NCBI GenBank assembly: GCA_026168455.1
Contig: CM047425.1
Coordinates: 42,304,711 to 42,368,710 of the forward strand
From: Theocolax elegans
Taxonomy: Eukaryota > Arthropoda > Insecta > Hymenoptera > Cerocephalidae
Reading direction: 5' to 3'
DNA: 64,000 nucleotides
The notes below the pieces were generated by a model. It searched no databases. It was given only the letters and a program-made list of their open reading frames with translations, and was not told the origin of the DNA. Shown one piece after another: positions 51,982 to 62,350 of this stretch (its first letter is position 1; each line of letters begins with the position of its first letter). The position numbers and the translations under genes were made by a program.

Positions 51982-53712
51982 ATTCAATGGTAAAAGTTCG
52001 GTAAATACGTCTTGAGTTTGAATGCAATTGGTTGAACGCGTTGCATTTGGTGTAGTCTCCCTTACCGCGTTCGCTTGCTGGAGACCCATCGCGTTTCCCG
52101 ACTGATTTCTCTCATTATATTGTTTTTTTCTACAAACTGAGATATCATGACCTACGTTTTTACAATAATCACAAGTCTTAACTTCCCCATTTCTTTTATC
52201 TCTACATGTGGCTGCTGTATGACCTATACGTTGACAAATTTGGCACGATAATTTAGCTCTGGCCTCAAACTGATTTTTAAAGAAACAATTCTCTGCTAAA
52301 TGACCGGGTTTACTACATACTTGACAGTTAGATATAACTACTCTACACTGGGCAGCTGTATGACCGGGTTTATTACATCTTTGACACGAAAAATTAATAT
52401 TATTTTGTCTCTTAAAAACCTTATTACATTTATCTGCCAAATGTCCAGGCAAGTGACATAATTGGCATTTAATAGTACAATTACTAGACGTATGTCCAAA
52501 TCGATTACACGATTGACATTTAATATTTGCTTGATTTTTTAAAGAATAACATTTATCGGCCGTATGCCCATTACGTTTACAAAGCTGACAAACATTTGTA
52601 GGTTGAGATTTAAATTTACAATTATTATTATCATGCCCTTCCTTTTTACATATTGTACAAGTATATACTGGTTTTTTTATTGCCTTTACATTGGAACTTG
52701 AATCTATCTTATCTTTATTTCGATGTCTTAACGCAAGTTGAGCTTCTAATATTTTTTCAGCTTTAATCGCGTTTCTCACAATATTAGTCATATCATCAGC
52801 ATTTTCTAATTTATTTTCAATTTCTGGTTTTAAACCGCGTTTAAAACTTTCTATTATATTTTTCTCTACTGAAGTTCTAAAAACATCATCTATTGTATTA
52901 TTATTATTTAATTTATGTACATCAGTTATTCTTCTACCTATATCTCGAATCCGATTTGCGAATGATATAACTGATTCGTCATCTCTTTGAAATTCATGGC
53001 CTAAATCTCCTTGTAATTGTTGTACAGTTTTTGCAGGGAAATAAATATTTTTTATAAATTCTTTTAGTGAATCGACATTTTTAAATGATTGCCCATGAAT
53101 TGCTCTGCGTGCTTCACCAGTTATTTTTGATCGCAACAATTTAGTTAAATTTAATTCATTTTCTGGACCTATCATTTCTTTGGCTTCGTCACAGCCTTCA
53201 AAAAATAAACTAATAGATGAACTGCTTCCATCGAATTCAGGTACTATTTTTAACGCGTCTTTTAAAGGTACTGCTTGAATAACAGTATTCATTTTTGGCT
53301 CCGTATTATTAGCTGTAGTAGCCATTTTAACGTTATTTCTATAGTTATCTAATTGGTTTTTATCTTGCTTCTTTTGATCCTTAAGTTTTTGTAATTTTAA
53401 ATTTTCAATCTCTTCTTGCCTTTTTAATATTAATTCCTTTTCTAACCTCGCTTCTTCAATTCGTTTTTGTATCTCTATTTCCCTATTCCTACGTTCTATT
53501 TCCCTTTCGGAATCGCTCAATTCTTCGCTTGATTGTTCGGTGTCAGAAAGAATATTAAATGACTTATTATATTCTAAAAAGAAATCCTTCGCAGGTACAA
53601 ACTCTTTGTCTATACTGGGTTCTAATTCTTTCGACCTATCAAAGTTAATATTTTCTACTATTTCTTTCTCTTTCCTACTTTTACTCCTAGTTCTTCTCGG
53701 ACTATTACTCAT
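51979..53712 (-). CDS. gag: Gag with eight CCHC zinc knuckles
   Basis: This is a 577-residue open frame. After a basic start (MSNSPRRTRSKSRKEKE) comes a charged coiled-coil region (~65-125, RRNREIEIQKRIEEARLEKE), then a capsid-like helical region (~145-340, IVPEFDGSSSSISLFFEGCD ... SFKRGLKPEIENKL). Between ~352 and ~530 are eight CCHC knuckles (C-x2-C-x4-H-x4-C), such as CTICKKEGHDNNNC and CQRCNKPGHTAAQC. Gag packages RNA and forms particles. The frame ends in TAG at 51,979-51,981, after which the same frame stays open into protease. Confidence 0.95.
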   Translation of the reverse strand: MSNSPRRTRSKSRKEKEIVENINFDRSKELEPSIDKEFVPAKDFFLEYNKSFNILSDTEQSSEELSDSEREIERRNREIEIQKRIEEARLEKELILKRQEEIENLKLQKLKDQKKQDKNQLDNYRNNVKMATTANNTEPKMNTVIQAVPLKDALKIVPEFDGSSSSISLFFEGCDEAKEMIGPENELNLTKLLRSKITGEARRAIHGQSFKNVDSLKEFIKNIYFPAKTVQQLQGDLGHEFQRDDESVISFANRIRDIGRRITDVHKLNNNNTIDDVFRTSVEKNIIESFKRGLKPEIENKLENADDMTNIVRNAIKAEKILEAQLALRHRNKDKIDSSSNVKAIKKPVYTCTICKKEGHDNNNCKFKSQPTNVCQLCKRNGHTADKCYSLKNQANIKCQSCNRFGHTSSNCTIKCQLCHLPGHLADKCNKVFKRQNNINFSCQRCNKPGHTAAQCRVVISNCQVCSKPGHLAENCFFKNQFEARAKLSCQICQRIGHTAATCRDKRNGEVKTCDYCKNVGHDISVCRKKQYNERNQSGNAMGLQQANAVRETTPNATRSTNCIQTQDVFTELLPLN

Positions 53713-53715
53713 TAA

Positions 53716-54012
53716 TTACTTCAATTTTAAATTTTTCATTAAAGTTTCTATATTCCTAATCGCGGCTTCCTGTTCTAAAAACGTACTCTGGTATTCTGCT
53801 AATAAAATTTTTGTTTCTGCATTGGATTTAGAAAGAGCTTCTATCCATTTAAAGAAAAATCCTAATTTTCTCTCAATTCTCTCAATTTTACAACGTAATA
53901 TCATACAATTAATTGCTAATGTTTGACCGTTGTCATCAAGCGATTCTAATTGTTCATTAATTTCCGTATATCGATTTTCTGAAAATCCTGTTACAACTCT
54001 TCGTAAAGACAT
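53716..54012 (-). CDS. Accessory ORF, 98 aa, immediately before gag
   Basis: It begins MSLRRVVTGFSENRYTEINE and ends in a heptad-like region (TKILLAEYQSTFLEQEAAIR). Its stop is 3 bp before the gag ATG. The predicted protein is helical, with no known motif. The tight spacing to gag suggests reinitiation, a separate spliced message, or both. It is open and recently inserted like the rest. I do not recognise it. It could be non-coding by chance, though 98 codons in such A+T-rich DNA is long. Confidence 0.5.
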   Translation of the reverse strand: MSLRRVVTGFSENRYTEINEQLESLDDNGQTLAINCMILRCKIERIERKLGFFFKWIEALSKSNAETKILLAEYQSTFLEQEAAIRNIETLMKNLKLK

Positions 54013-54044
54013 TTAATAAAAAAAAAATAAAAAAAAAAAAAAAA

Positions 54045-54350
54045 TTATTTATTTAAATCTAAAACTCTGAATTGCTCAATTAATTCATCGACAGAATTAT
54101 TTCTGCTACCAATTATACTATTGATCTCATTAATAATTTCTTTTATATCATGGTCAATTTTACTTAAATTGTTTATTTTTAAAGTATATATATTAAGTTT
54201 CTTTTCAACTTTATCAAATTTCTTTAAAAGTATATAATAATAATGATATAATTTACTATAATAAGTACTTAATTCGACAACGTAATCATTAATATCAGCT
54301 AATTGATCTTCTGTACCTTCAAAAATAATCTTTACAAAATCAGGCGTCAT
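54045..54350 (-). CDS. Accessory ORF, 101 aa, coiled-coil
   Basis: It begins MTPDFVKIIFEGTEDQLADI and contains YYSKLYHYYYILLKKFDKVE, then a leucine/isoleucine-rich C-terminal half (HDIKEIINEINSIIGSRNNS). It has a helical, coiled-coil-like profile and no known enzyme motif. It lies between the 77- and 98-aa ORFs, 32 bp from the latter, on the - strand. Function unknown. Confidence 0.5.
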   Translation of the reverse strand: MTPDFVKIIFEGTEDQLADINDYVVELSTYYSKLYHYYYILLKKFDKVEKKLNIYTLKINNLSKIDHDIKEIINEINSIIGSRNNSVDELIEQFRVLDLNK

Positions 54351-54390
54351 ATAATTAATTATTAAATTAATATTTGTTACTATTGCTAAA

Positions 54391-54624
54391 TTAATTAACT
54401 TCGTTAAAAATCGACCATTCTCCGTAGCTTTTGTAATACGAAATAGGATCTTGTGGGTAAGCCCAATATACTACTTCTCTATCCAAAGCAAAACCGTGAT
54501 TATCGGTAGATATTATGGTTGGATAATTTTTTACTAAATTTAATAATTTGTCATTCAATTCGAGAGGTAATTCAAAATATGTTGAAGGACATATGCAACC
54601 ATCAGCTAATTGTAGATATGACAA
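54391..54624 (-). CDS. Accessory ORF, 77 aa
   Basis: It begins MSYLQLADGCICPSTYFELP and includes STDNHGFALDREVVYWAYPQ. It has a well-mixed amino-acid composition, unlike the Asn/Lys/Ile bias expected from non-coding A+T-rich DNA; this is the main reason to take it seriously. Aromatic-rich, no signal peptide, no known motif. It is the first ORF after the 2.3-kb leader. Confidence 0.45.
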   Translation of the reverse strand: MSYLQLADGCICPSTYFELPLELNDKLLNLVKNYPTIISTDNHGFALDREVVYWAYPQDPISYYKSYGEWSIFNEVN

Positions 54625-56906
54625 GGATTTATTATCAGATTGAAAATATCATAAATACCCTTGAGAGATTCCTCCAGTATGATATAAATAAACCTTATCA
54701 AAATATTTATTTAACTCATAAGTTAAGATTTTATAATAATATTTACAATGTAACTATCAGATTTCACTATAACACTAAAAAAAATTTAGTCTTTTATCTG
54801 AATTTGTGAAACAAGGTATTTGGGATACGGACTACGGAACTAGGAACATGCGTATATACCGTACAATTGGTACAGTGACGCAGCCTTACTATTTTGTTTT
54901 ATTTCTGTCAAGTGACACTACCTGAAGTTCCAAATTATTTTGACAGGTAACCTAACCCTAAATAGAAAAAGAGCAAGATCTTGAAATATTTAAACAAATT
55001 TATATACTTTAAAAGATTTATTGTGAATAAAATTCTAAAATAAGCTGTTATTTATGCAAAGAAATATTCCTCATTCATACCTTTAACCATAAATGTAAAT
55101 TTTAGTTGTACGCTGAATATAAATTTATTAATATTGCTTCCTTTGTATTAATATTATTAACTATTTATAAATTTTATTCAATTTAGACTATAATAATTGA
55201 AATATTCTAATTCTAACTACTAACATGGAGTTGAATTGAATAATAGTTGAATTTATTAAAATTTAGGGGTACGCTGGAAATATCATATATGCACTTCTTG
55301 AAATTTATTTATTTATCCAACTCAGTACAATTGTATCATTTACATTAATACTCAATTTCAACTACAAAGGTTCCTTTAAATCTCAAAAACTTGATATAAA
55401 ATGATCATTAGCATTTTCACAAAATTCTAAGTTATACGCTGATAATGCAAATCTTGTTTTCAGCTCTAATAACAAAAATATGATTTACAACAGATTGTTC
55501 ATATAATAATCATTTACTTATTCATTATTAAGGATAGAAAACACATGGTTTAATTGATTTCAAGTTTTATTTAAGATTTTGACTATAAAATGTTGGATGT
55601 TAAAATTTTTCAAGTTTACGCTAAAATTGACATTTATCTAATTTTGAAAATTACTAGTTTAATTTACACAGACATAACAATTGTTATCTCTATTAGCTAT
55701 TATTGTACTAACATTGAAATTCTAATTAGAATCTATCGTCAGTTTAGATTTTACAGTAAAATTTTACTATAAACTGAGTAATAATATTTTATACAAAAAT
55801 CAGGTTATACGCTGAAAACTCTAATATTGTTTCCAACTTATTAATTATAATATTAAGTTACATTAGTTTCTCAGAATTACAACTAATTATTTATTTATTA
55901 TTAAGGAGAGAAAGTACAATAATTATTCAATTTGAATTTATTTTTATTATTTTTACTGGAAAAGTTGAATATCAAAATTTTTCAGGGTTACGCTGATGCT
56001 TGAAATAACTCTTTCAGCTTCCCTGACTACAATTTTGAAAATAAACTAGCTTTTATTATTGCAAATAGTTTATCATATGATATTGAAAATTAATTACAAA
56101 TGTTATTATAACTAAACTTTATTTTTAAGGATTTTTACTAGAATTGTGTGTAAAAAAAAATTTTTCCTGGTTACGCTAAGTACTAAAGGTAGTTTTTATT
56201 TGACTTATATGCAAATTATATTTTATTGTAACAAAGTAGGTATGTTAAAATAATTTAATCAATAATATTCCAGCTTGATGATTTCTTTAATTACTTACAA
56301 TTGGTTATTGTACTTTCTTATCTATTATATTGATATTTCTGACTTCAAGAACTAATTTACAAAATTTTTAACATCTAATATTTGTTTGAATATAAATAAT
56401 TATACTTGTTTTAAAAATGAATTTCAACTATACATAACCATATTAATTCTAAGGCTAATACTAAATTCTTATAATCAGTTAGAATTGAAAATACCTAAAA
56501 TTCAGGGTTCGAAGGAATTCAAACTTTTTGAAAAATTTTTATTAATTATGGTTTTAACAACTGAATAACTATTTCTACCTTATTTTTATAGTGTAACTAA
56601 CTGCTATTAATATAAAAAATAAAAATAATTATAATAGTATTGTTTTTAATACTAGGTGAGGAGTGGGGGTAGGGACCGATACAATCAATTTTCAAGCATA
56701 TCAAATTTTATACTAAATTTACAGGTTTTTTATTCATCATAACACTGAAATTTTATAATAACCATTTCTTCCTAACAATATAAGTGTAATTTTATAATAA
56801 ATCTTATTCTCTATAATACTAAATTTATAATTTTCTACTACTAAATTATACAATAACTCTTATTTAATATAGTTTATACATATTTAGCCTAGAATTATAA
56901 AAAAAT
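54625..56906 (-). other. Leader region with periodic TACGCTRA motif
   Basis: A 2.28-kb stretch without credible ORF. On the + strand, tacgct(g/a)(a/g) occurs at 55,109, 55,270, 55,435, 55,617, 55,808, 55,989 and 56,172, with spacings of 161-191 bp. Usually it is preceded by a T-rich tract and ggtt or agtt. A degenerate instance (ttcagggttcg) lies at about 56,500. Between the motifs the sequence has diverged. It looks like an ancient tandem array in which only the motif is conserved. Confidence 0.75.
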
Positions 56907-57539
56907 CTATTTTTTTATATTGTTAATAAAATTCATGACCCAGAACTTATCCTTTTTTTCTATTTTCCAATCTTCTGGGTCATAACAAAACTTCGCGTCA
57001 AAACAGTCTTTACAATATTCGCTCTTAGGTTGAATTTGGCAACTCCTACAATAAGTGGTATCTCTATACCTTTTATTACTTATTTCTAATGGTAATCTTT
57101 TACCTTTTCCGAATTTAGGTAAATTCTTAAGAACTATATTTGGTTTTTCTACCCTTACAACCTTCGGTAATTTCCTTACTTTCTCTATTATTACCGATTC
57201 GTCTTCGCTATCTGATATTACAATTGATTCCGCGGTAATTTGGGAGTTCTTTTGAAAACTACTTTTTAGTAAGCCTTTTTGTACTTCTAAAGCCTTAGCT
57301 GATTCTTCTACATATTTCTCTAATTCGATAATATTTTCTCGCTGCTCTAAAATATTTTCTATGCGCGGTAAATTTTCTTGAATCGATTTATACGATATAT
57401 TTATGTCTACGACTAACAACGCGGCCCGTTCTTTCAATTTTTGCCTCTGCTCCCGAATTTTTTGCCGCTGATGTTTATTCCGGGCGCATCTCTTTTTTGT
57501 ATTTTTATCGTTTTTTAAGAAAAATTTCTTTCCGGTCAC
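56907..57539 (-). CDS. Accessory ORF, 210 aa, basic with Cys-rich C-terminus
   Basis: The first ORF after the 5' LTR and primer-binding site. The N-terminus is very basic (KRCARNKHQRQKIREQRQKL), suited to RNA binding or nuclear import. A helical part follows (ENILEQRENIIELEKYVEES), then a possible SUMO-interacting motif (SIVISDSEDES, residues ~105-115), and a Cys pair pattern CRSC-x8-CKDC-x5-C (residues ~164-185) that could bind zinc. I know of no family match. Position and layout recall regulatory proteins of complex retroviruses, but this is inference only. No internal stop. Confidence 0.65.
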   Translation of the reverse strand: MTGKKFFLKNDKNTKKRCARNKHQRQKIREQRQKLKERAALLVVDINISYKSIQENLPRIENILEQRENIIELEKYVEESAKALEVQKGLLKSSFQKNSQITAESIVISDSEDESVIIEKVRKLPKVVRVEKPNIVLKNLPKFGKGKRLPLEISNKRYRDTTYCRSCQIQPKSEYCKDCFDAKFCYDPEDWKIEKKDKFWVMNFINNIKK

Positions 57540-57630
57540 TGCAACGAGAAAAAGAGGGAGAAAAAAAAAAATTATTTTAAATTAGCTGCAAAACTATAAT
57601 TATATATTAATTGACCTGGCGGCTCACTAT

Positions 57631-57648
57631 ATCCCTCCGGGGCCTCCA
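57631..57648 (-). promoter_or_regulatory. Primer-binding site
   Basis: On the - strand, TGGAGGCCCCGGAGGGAT starts 10 nt inside the 5' LTR end. TGG is the complement of tRNA CCA. The first ten bases match the 3' end of some threonine tRNAs as I remember them, but the rest does not clearly fit, so the primer tRNA is uncertain. Confidence 0.55.
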
Positions 57649-57658
57649 TTAATTTTTC

Positions 57659-58200
57659 TGTTACGTCAAACAGTCATGCTATTATATTTTACCGCTTTTT
57701 AGCCAACAAATAATTGTTAGAGCTGGGGACAGGTCAATATACAATATTAATTATAACTACTCTTACTATTAACTGTAAATTATTAATTTATGCTGGTTTA
57801 GTTATTATTAATAACTGTAATAATTTTATATTATAAATTTCGTATTAATCAAAAAAAATTATTCTATATCAACCCGTATCTTACGATCCTGGGTTGAATT
57901 ATTGTTAATGTATTAGTATCTTTTATATGTGCTTTTATTAGTTTAATTAAATTATTAGATTTTGTAATAGAACTATTATTTCCAAATGTTAGGTAATTAT
58001 ATAAATGCATATGCACAATTACAGTTAATATCCGAACCCTAAGGTTCTTGATAAACAAATCGTACCATAAAGGTCCTTATTTGATTACTGAAATTGTACC
58101 TATGTTTTATTTAATATAAATAACTATAATTTCAATAGTTTATCGAACTCAAAAGTTCAGATAAAATCAACCGGACCAAATTGGTCCTTGTTGATAATTG

Positions 58201-58239
<39 letters not shown>

Positions 58240-59526
58240 TTATTCTATTAATTTAGTATAAATGATTATAAATTCAATAGTTTATCGAACTTAAAAGTTC
58301 AGATAAAATCAACCGGACCAAATTGGTCCTTGTTGATAATTGAAAATTATAACCCTTTATACCCAAAATTAATATTTTTAGAATTCGTAACAATATAATT
58401 ACAAAAATTACAGTTTTATCGGTACACTTATGTCCAGACAATATCAATTCGTACTTAGAAAAGTCCAGGATTGATTAATTCAATTATAAATAATTACAAA
58501 CAAAAGCACGTGTTAAGGTTAACAATTAATACCCGTACCTCTAATTATAGTGGTCCAGAGTAACAAATCGTACCCGAAGGTCCTTATTTGTTAATTGTTA
58601 AATTTATTTATTGTTAGTAATTTTTAGATACCAGTACCCATAAGGTTAGTTATATAATTCAATTATAAATAATTATAACAAAAGCACGTGTTAAGGTTAA
58701 CAATTAATACCCGTACCTCTAATTATAGTGGTCCAGAGTAACAAATCGTACCCGAAGGTCCTTATTTGTTAATTGTTAAATTTATTTATTGTTAGTAATT
58801 TGTTAGATACCAGTACCCATAAGGTTAGTTATATAATTTAATTATAAATAATTATAACAAAAGCACGTGTTAAGGTTAACAATTAATACCCGTACCTCTA
58901 ATTATAGTGGTCCAGAGTAACAAATCGTACCCGAAGGTCCTTATTTGTTAATTGTTAAATTTATTTATTGTTAGTAATTTGTTAGATACCAGTACCCATA
59001 AGGTTAGGTATATACTTACTTTTTTTTGTTTTAAATGAAATGACGAATTTTCAATTGGACAAGGTTTTCGAGTTTATTTGGAGATGTTGTTACAGAGACG
59101 TTTGGGAGCAAAAGAAGCATAAGCATGCCTTGTGACCTCTGCTTTTATACCCTTGGGCCTCTGGAAAAACTGGGGTTGAGGGTGGGGGTGCATGCTCAAG
59201 CTTTTCTTTTACCCAAAACATCTGTTTTACAGATATCCTTAAAAACTAAATAATCTAATCAAGACTTCGTATAAAAATTCCCCTTAAATTCACACTTATA
59301 CATACTTGTTCATGATAAAAATAACAAATATCTATTTATATAAAAAAATATACGTATTTTATTGTAAAAATTGGGCTGAATAAATTCTATTTAACTAACT
59401 AAACTAGAAATAACGTACAACTAGATGGTATTATTGATATTAAGTAAAAGAAATTATATTTAATTATTTAATTAACAACAAAATACGCATATGTTTTCTT
59501 ATGCATTACGTATACATACATACATG

Positions 59527-59576
<50 letters not shown>

Positions 59577-60902
59577 TTTATACGTAAGATTCTATGTAAA
59601 ATAGTTGCTTATTAATGGTTTATATTATTTAAATAATTGATATTGATTATTTAAACAATGAAATAATAAGTTATAGTATTGAATAATAATTTTGTCAGTT
59701 TATTATTAACTATTCTTATTATTATTGCTTCAATAACTATAATTATTAAATCATTGTATCATCTATAAATATATACACATATATGTACGTACAATATAGA
59801 TACAACAAAACGTTAATCAATTGAGTAGAACAAAAATGTGTAAAATAAACTTAATAACAATTCTTTAAAAATATTATGCTTGCCTGTAAGTAGTGAATCA
59901 ATATTTAATTATTATAATTCGTTACTATTTATTTAACTATTTTAAAACTTGAGTAAGTATTTAAAATATATTAACTAAACAAATTGGTTATTTATCTACG
60001 TAAAATTTAACCTTATACATACGCATATATACATGTAATATTTTTCTATGTAACAATAATTAGTTCCTTTTTTTATAAAATATATGTATGTATTCAAATT
60101 ACATACATAAGCCATGTATATATATATCTATATGCATAATTAGTTTATAACTAAACTTAAACTCGATCGATAAACTATAAGTGCAAGCCTAGAATATAAG
60201 AAAAATTATTATTTTTAAGAGCTATAATATTTGTATTTCTTAAATTATAATTCTTATTTATTTGTAAAAATAATGTCAACTAAAAGGAATAAACTATTAG
60301 ACGCATTGGAAAATATATAGTAAATATTTATCTCTATTTATTTAATTAAAATACATTATAGCTACACATAATATTAAATAATTAACTAATTAAACATTGG
60401 TTAATTACCATCATAACTTTTCTTATATTATATTATATGCGAAATTACATACAAACAGATGCTTATTTAATAGTAACAATATATCAAAATCTATTACTTA
60501 TCCTAATTAAACGGTATAATAAAATCAAAGTATCATTATATTTAAATTCACTTGCTTGATTCAATTCATTATGCATTGAATTTAATTTACATCGTTTGGA
60601 AAAATAAAGCGAATGGAAAATTCTAGGCTAAAGTAAACCCAAAAAAAACTCTTCGAGAAAGGAGTCATATTTCCCTTTTTTACGACTTTCAGATGCATCG
60701 GTCAACTGTCGCTCGGGCATCTGCTTTCTTTCAATTGATTTTATTGCTTAAAGATGTGCATGGCACTTTTCTTGGGTTTTTCCCAACGCTTAAACCTTCC
60801 GATCGTCTAACTTTTATTACTAAGAATTACAATCAAGAACTCAAATTTACTTGTTTTAAAATATACTATATTATTAATAACTAAACGTTACTAGACGTAA
60901 CA
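57659..60902 (-). repeat. 5' LTR of the retroelement (3,244 bp)
   Basis: Nearly identical to 42,159-45,390. It differs in (TA)n lengths (58,206 and 59,534 regions) and in scattered bases such as aaacgttac for aaatgttac near its + strand right end, cttgcttgatt for cttgctagatt, and aattagttt for aattatttt. It contains the three-copy ~179-bp array at about 58,502-59,010. As the 5' LTR in - orientation it should hold the promoter; I could not place a core promoter. Confidence 0.95.
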
Positions 60903-60906
60903 CGCG

Positions 60907-61967
60907 CACCTATTCGTTTCTGAACGTGTCCAATGCACTCGCATTTCTTGACAATGCAGTCTTCTCCATAAGGATTTATTTTAAGTATAGCCAAAAAAGT
61001 CTTGGAGTCACCATCGCCGATGTAAATAGTGTACATGACGCCGTAATACTCTTGCGATCTCAAAAACATTTCGACGACTGCATCGACTCCCTTTTTGCCA
61101 GCGGATCCGGCGTGGTTTGCGCTGCATTCGTCTGTGTGCTCTTCATACCAGTCCAGATATTCTTGTGTGTCTTTTTTGTATTTACATGTTGCGCACGCTT
61201 GACATAACGTGCTTTTCACGACTAAATCAATAATTTTCCCGCTCTCGTATGCAATCAAAGTGGTGACACCAAGTTTTGATGAGAAACCACGCTTTTTCCA
61301 CGATCCATCGCCTGAAACTTTTAACTGTAGAAGTGGCCTGTCATTTTCTTCGTTGAGCTTCTTCTCCTCTTCAATAGCACTTTGGCAACTACTCATAAAA
61401 CAGATCTTCGACGCTTGATATATGCTCCAATATGCCATCATATGCCTTTTTACTTAATCCTACACCAAAGTCCATCAAACTTGAGAATAAATTGAGGCCT
61501 TTCAAGCCTACACCTAAAAGTCTCATAACAAACACTGTTCTACGATTGACTTCGAAGCCGTTATTGATGAAAGGGCCAGAGTTCACTTGAGTGTCACCAC
61601 ATCTACACGAAATCACTAGTTTCCAACCGAGACCGCGATGCCCAGCCTCCTTGAAATTCACCCCTCCTTTGCATTTTCTGCAGCACAATAGTTCACTCAA
61701 CACGGTAAAAACTGTCATAAACTCGATTATGCGGTACCGATGATCATAGTCAATCGAAACATTATCAGTAGATGCTGCAGACAATTTTCGGGCACTTGCA
61801 CTAGCATCTATTGGCTCGCCCGTTTCCGTTGTATGCTGGTTTCCTTGAAAAGAACGCTTGCGTTCTGATGCTCGATACCTCCCGGCCTTTTCACCTTTAG
61901 GGTAAGACGACATTTTGCACGCAAAACAGCAGTGAACTAATCGACAACTACGAGAATACTGAGCCAA
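60907..61967 (-). pseudogene. Kolobok transposase, N-terminal and central part
   Basis: Probable start MSSYPKGEKAGRYRASERKR at 61,913 (the open frame allows 61,967). A Cys-rich zinc-like region follows (LCCRKCKGGVNFKEAGHRGL ... ISCRCGDT), then LLGVGLKGLNLFSSLMDFG. After a frameshift near 61,410 comes LLQLKVSGDGSWKKRGFSSK, CQACATCKYKK, CSANHAGSAGKKGVDAVVEM, YIGDGDSKTF and VKKCECIGHVQKR. The D in VSGDGSW and in YIGDGDSK are likely catalytic acids. At CGCG the frame is broken by the retroelement and resumes at 42,154 on the left. Confidence 0.8.
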
Positions 61968-62350
61968 CAGTTGTAAAACTCTTCGAAATGAACCTATACT
62001 TAAGAAACCTATACTTTCAGTCGGCTTAGACTTCAGTAATGCTCTTATTTACACAACTATACGCACTAATACAACTAAAATTGGAATAGCATCTGCCACA
62101 GTACAATTGCGAAGCATCTCAAAGACCCAAACTCATCGGGGCACCTATTGTATTCGAGCGCGTACCTGCCTACCTGCGCCGCATTCCGGCAGCGCATCGC
62201 ACAACTTTAAAGAAAATAGCCATAGCATCAAAACCGCTGCGAATTTCACTTTAAAATTTTAACAGCATACTATTGACATGTTACACTATCGACTTATGTA
62301 ATAAAAAAAAATCGATTTTTCAATCGATCTATACGAGGATACCCCCTTAA

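Larger units (their letters stand above)
42159..60902 (-). mobile_element. Gypsy-lineage LTR retroelement with env and accessory ORFs
   Basis: It spans 18,744 bp, with LTRs of 3,232 and 3,244 bp (TGTTACGTC...GACGTAACA) and target duplication CGCG (42,155-42,158; 60,903-60,906). The order on the - strand is: 5' LTR, primer-binding site, 210-aa ORF, leader with periodic motif, 77-, 101- and 98-aa ORFs, gag, UAG, double protease, RT, RNase H, macro-like segment, integrase, env, 3' LTR. RT before integrase is the Gypsy order. The LTRs show only about five base substitutions by my count plus microsatellite-length changes, so insertion is recent. Gag and env are open; pol has two frameshifts. Confidence 0.9.
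41002..62346 (-). mobile_element. Kolobok-type transposon, split by an LTR retroelement
   Basis: The left end GGGGGTATCCTCATATAGATCG (41,002-41,023) and the inverted right end cgatctatacgaggataccccc (62,325-62,346) differ at one base. They are flanked by TTAA (40,998-41,001 and 62,347-62,350). Without the inserted 18,744 bp plus one CGCG, the element is about 2.6 kb and contains a single transposase gene on the - strand. TTAA duplication together with a transposase of the Mutator-like domain type seen in insects and cnidarians suits the Kolobok superfamily. The transposase is dead. Confidence 0.75.

Noticed and set aside
53540..53926. 128-codon + strand frame across the gag/accessory ORF boundary
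   Set aside because: Antisense to gag N-terminus and the 98-aa ORF; Leu/Ser/Phe-rich composition is that of an antisense shadow.
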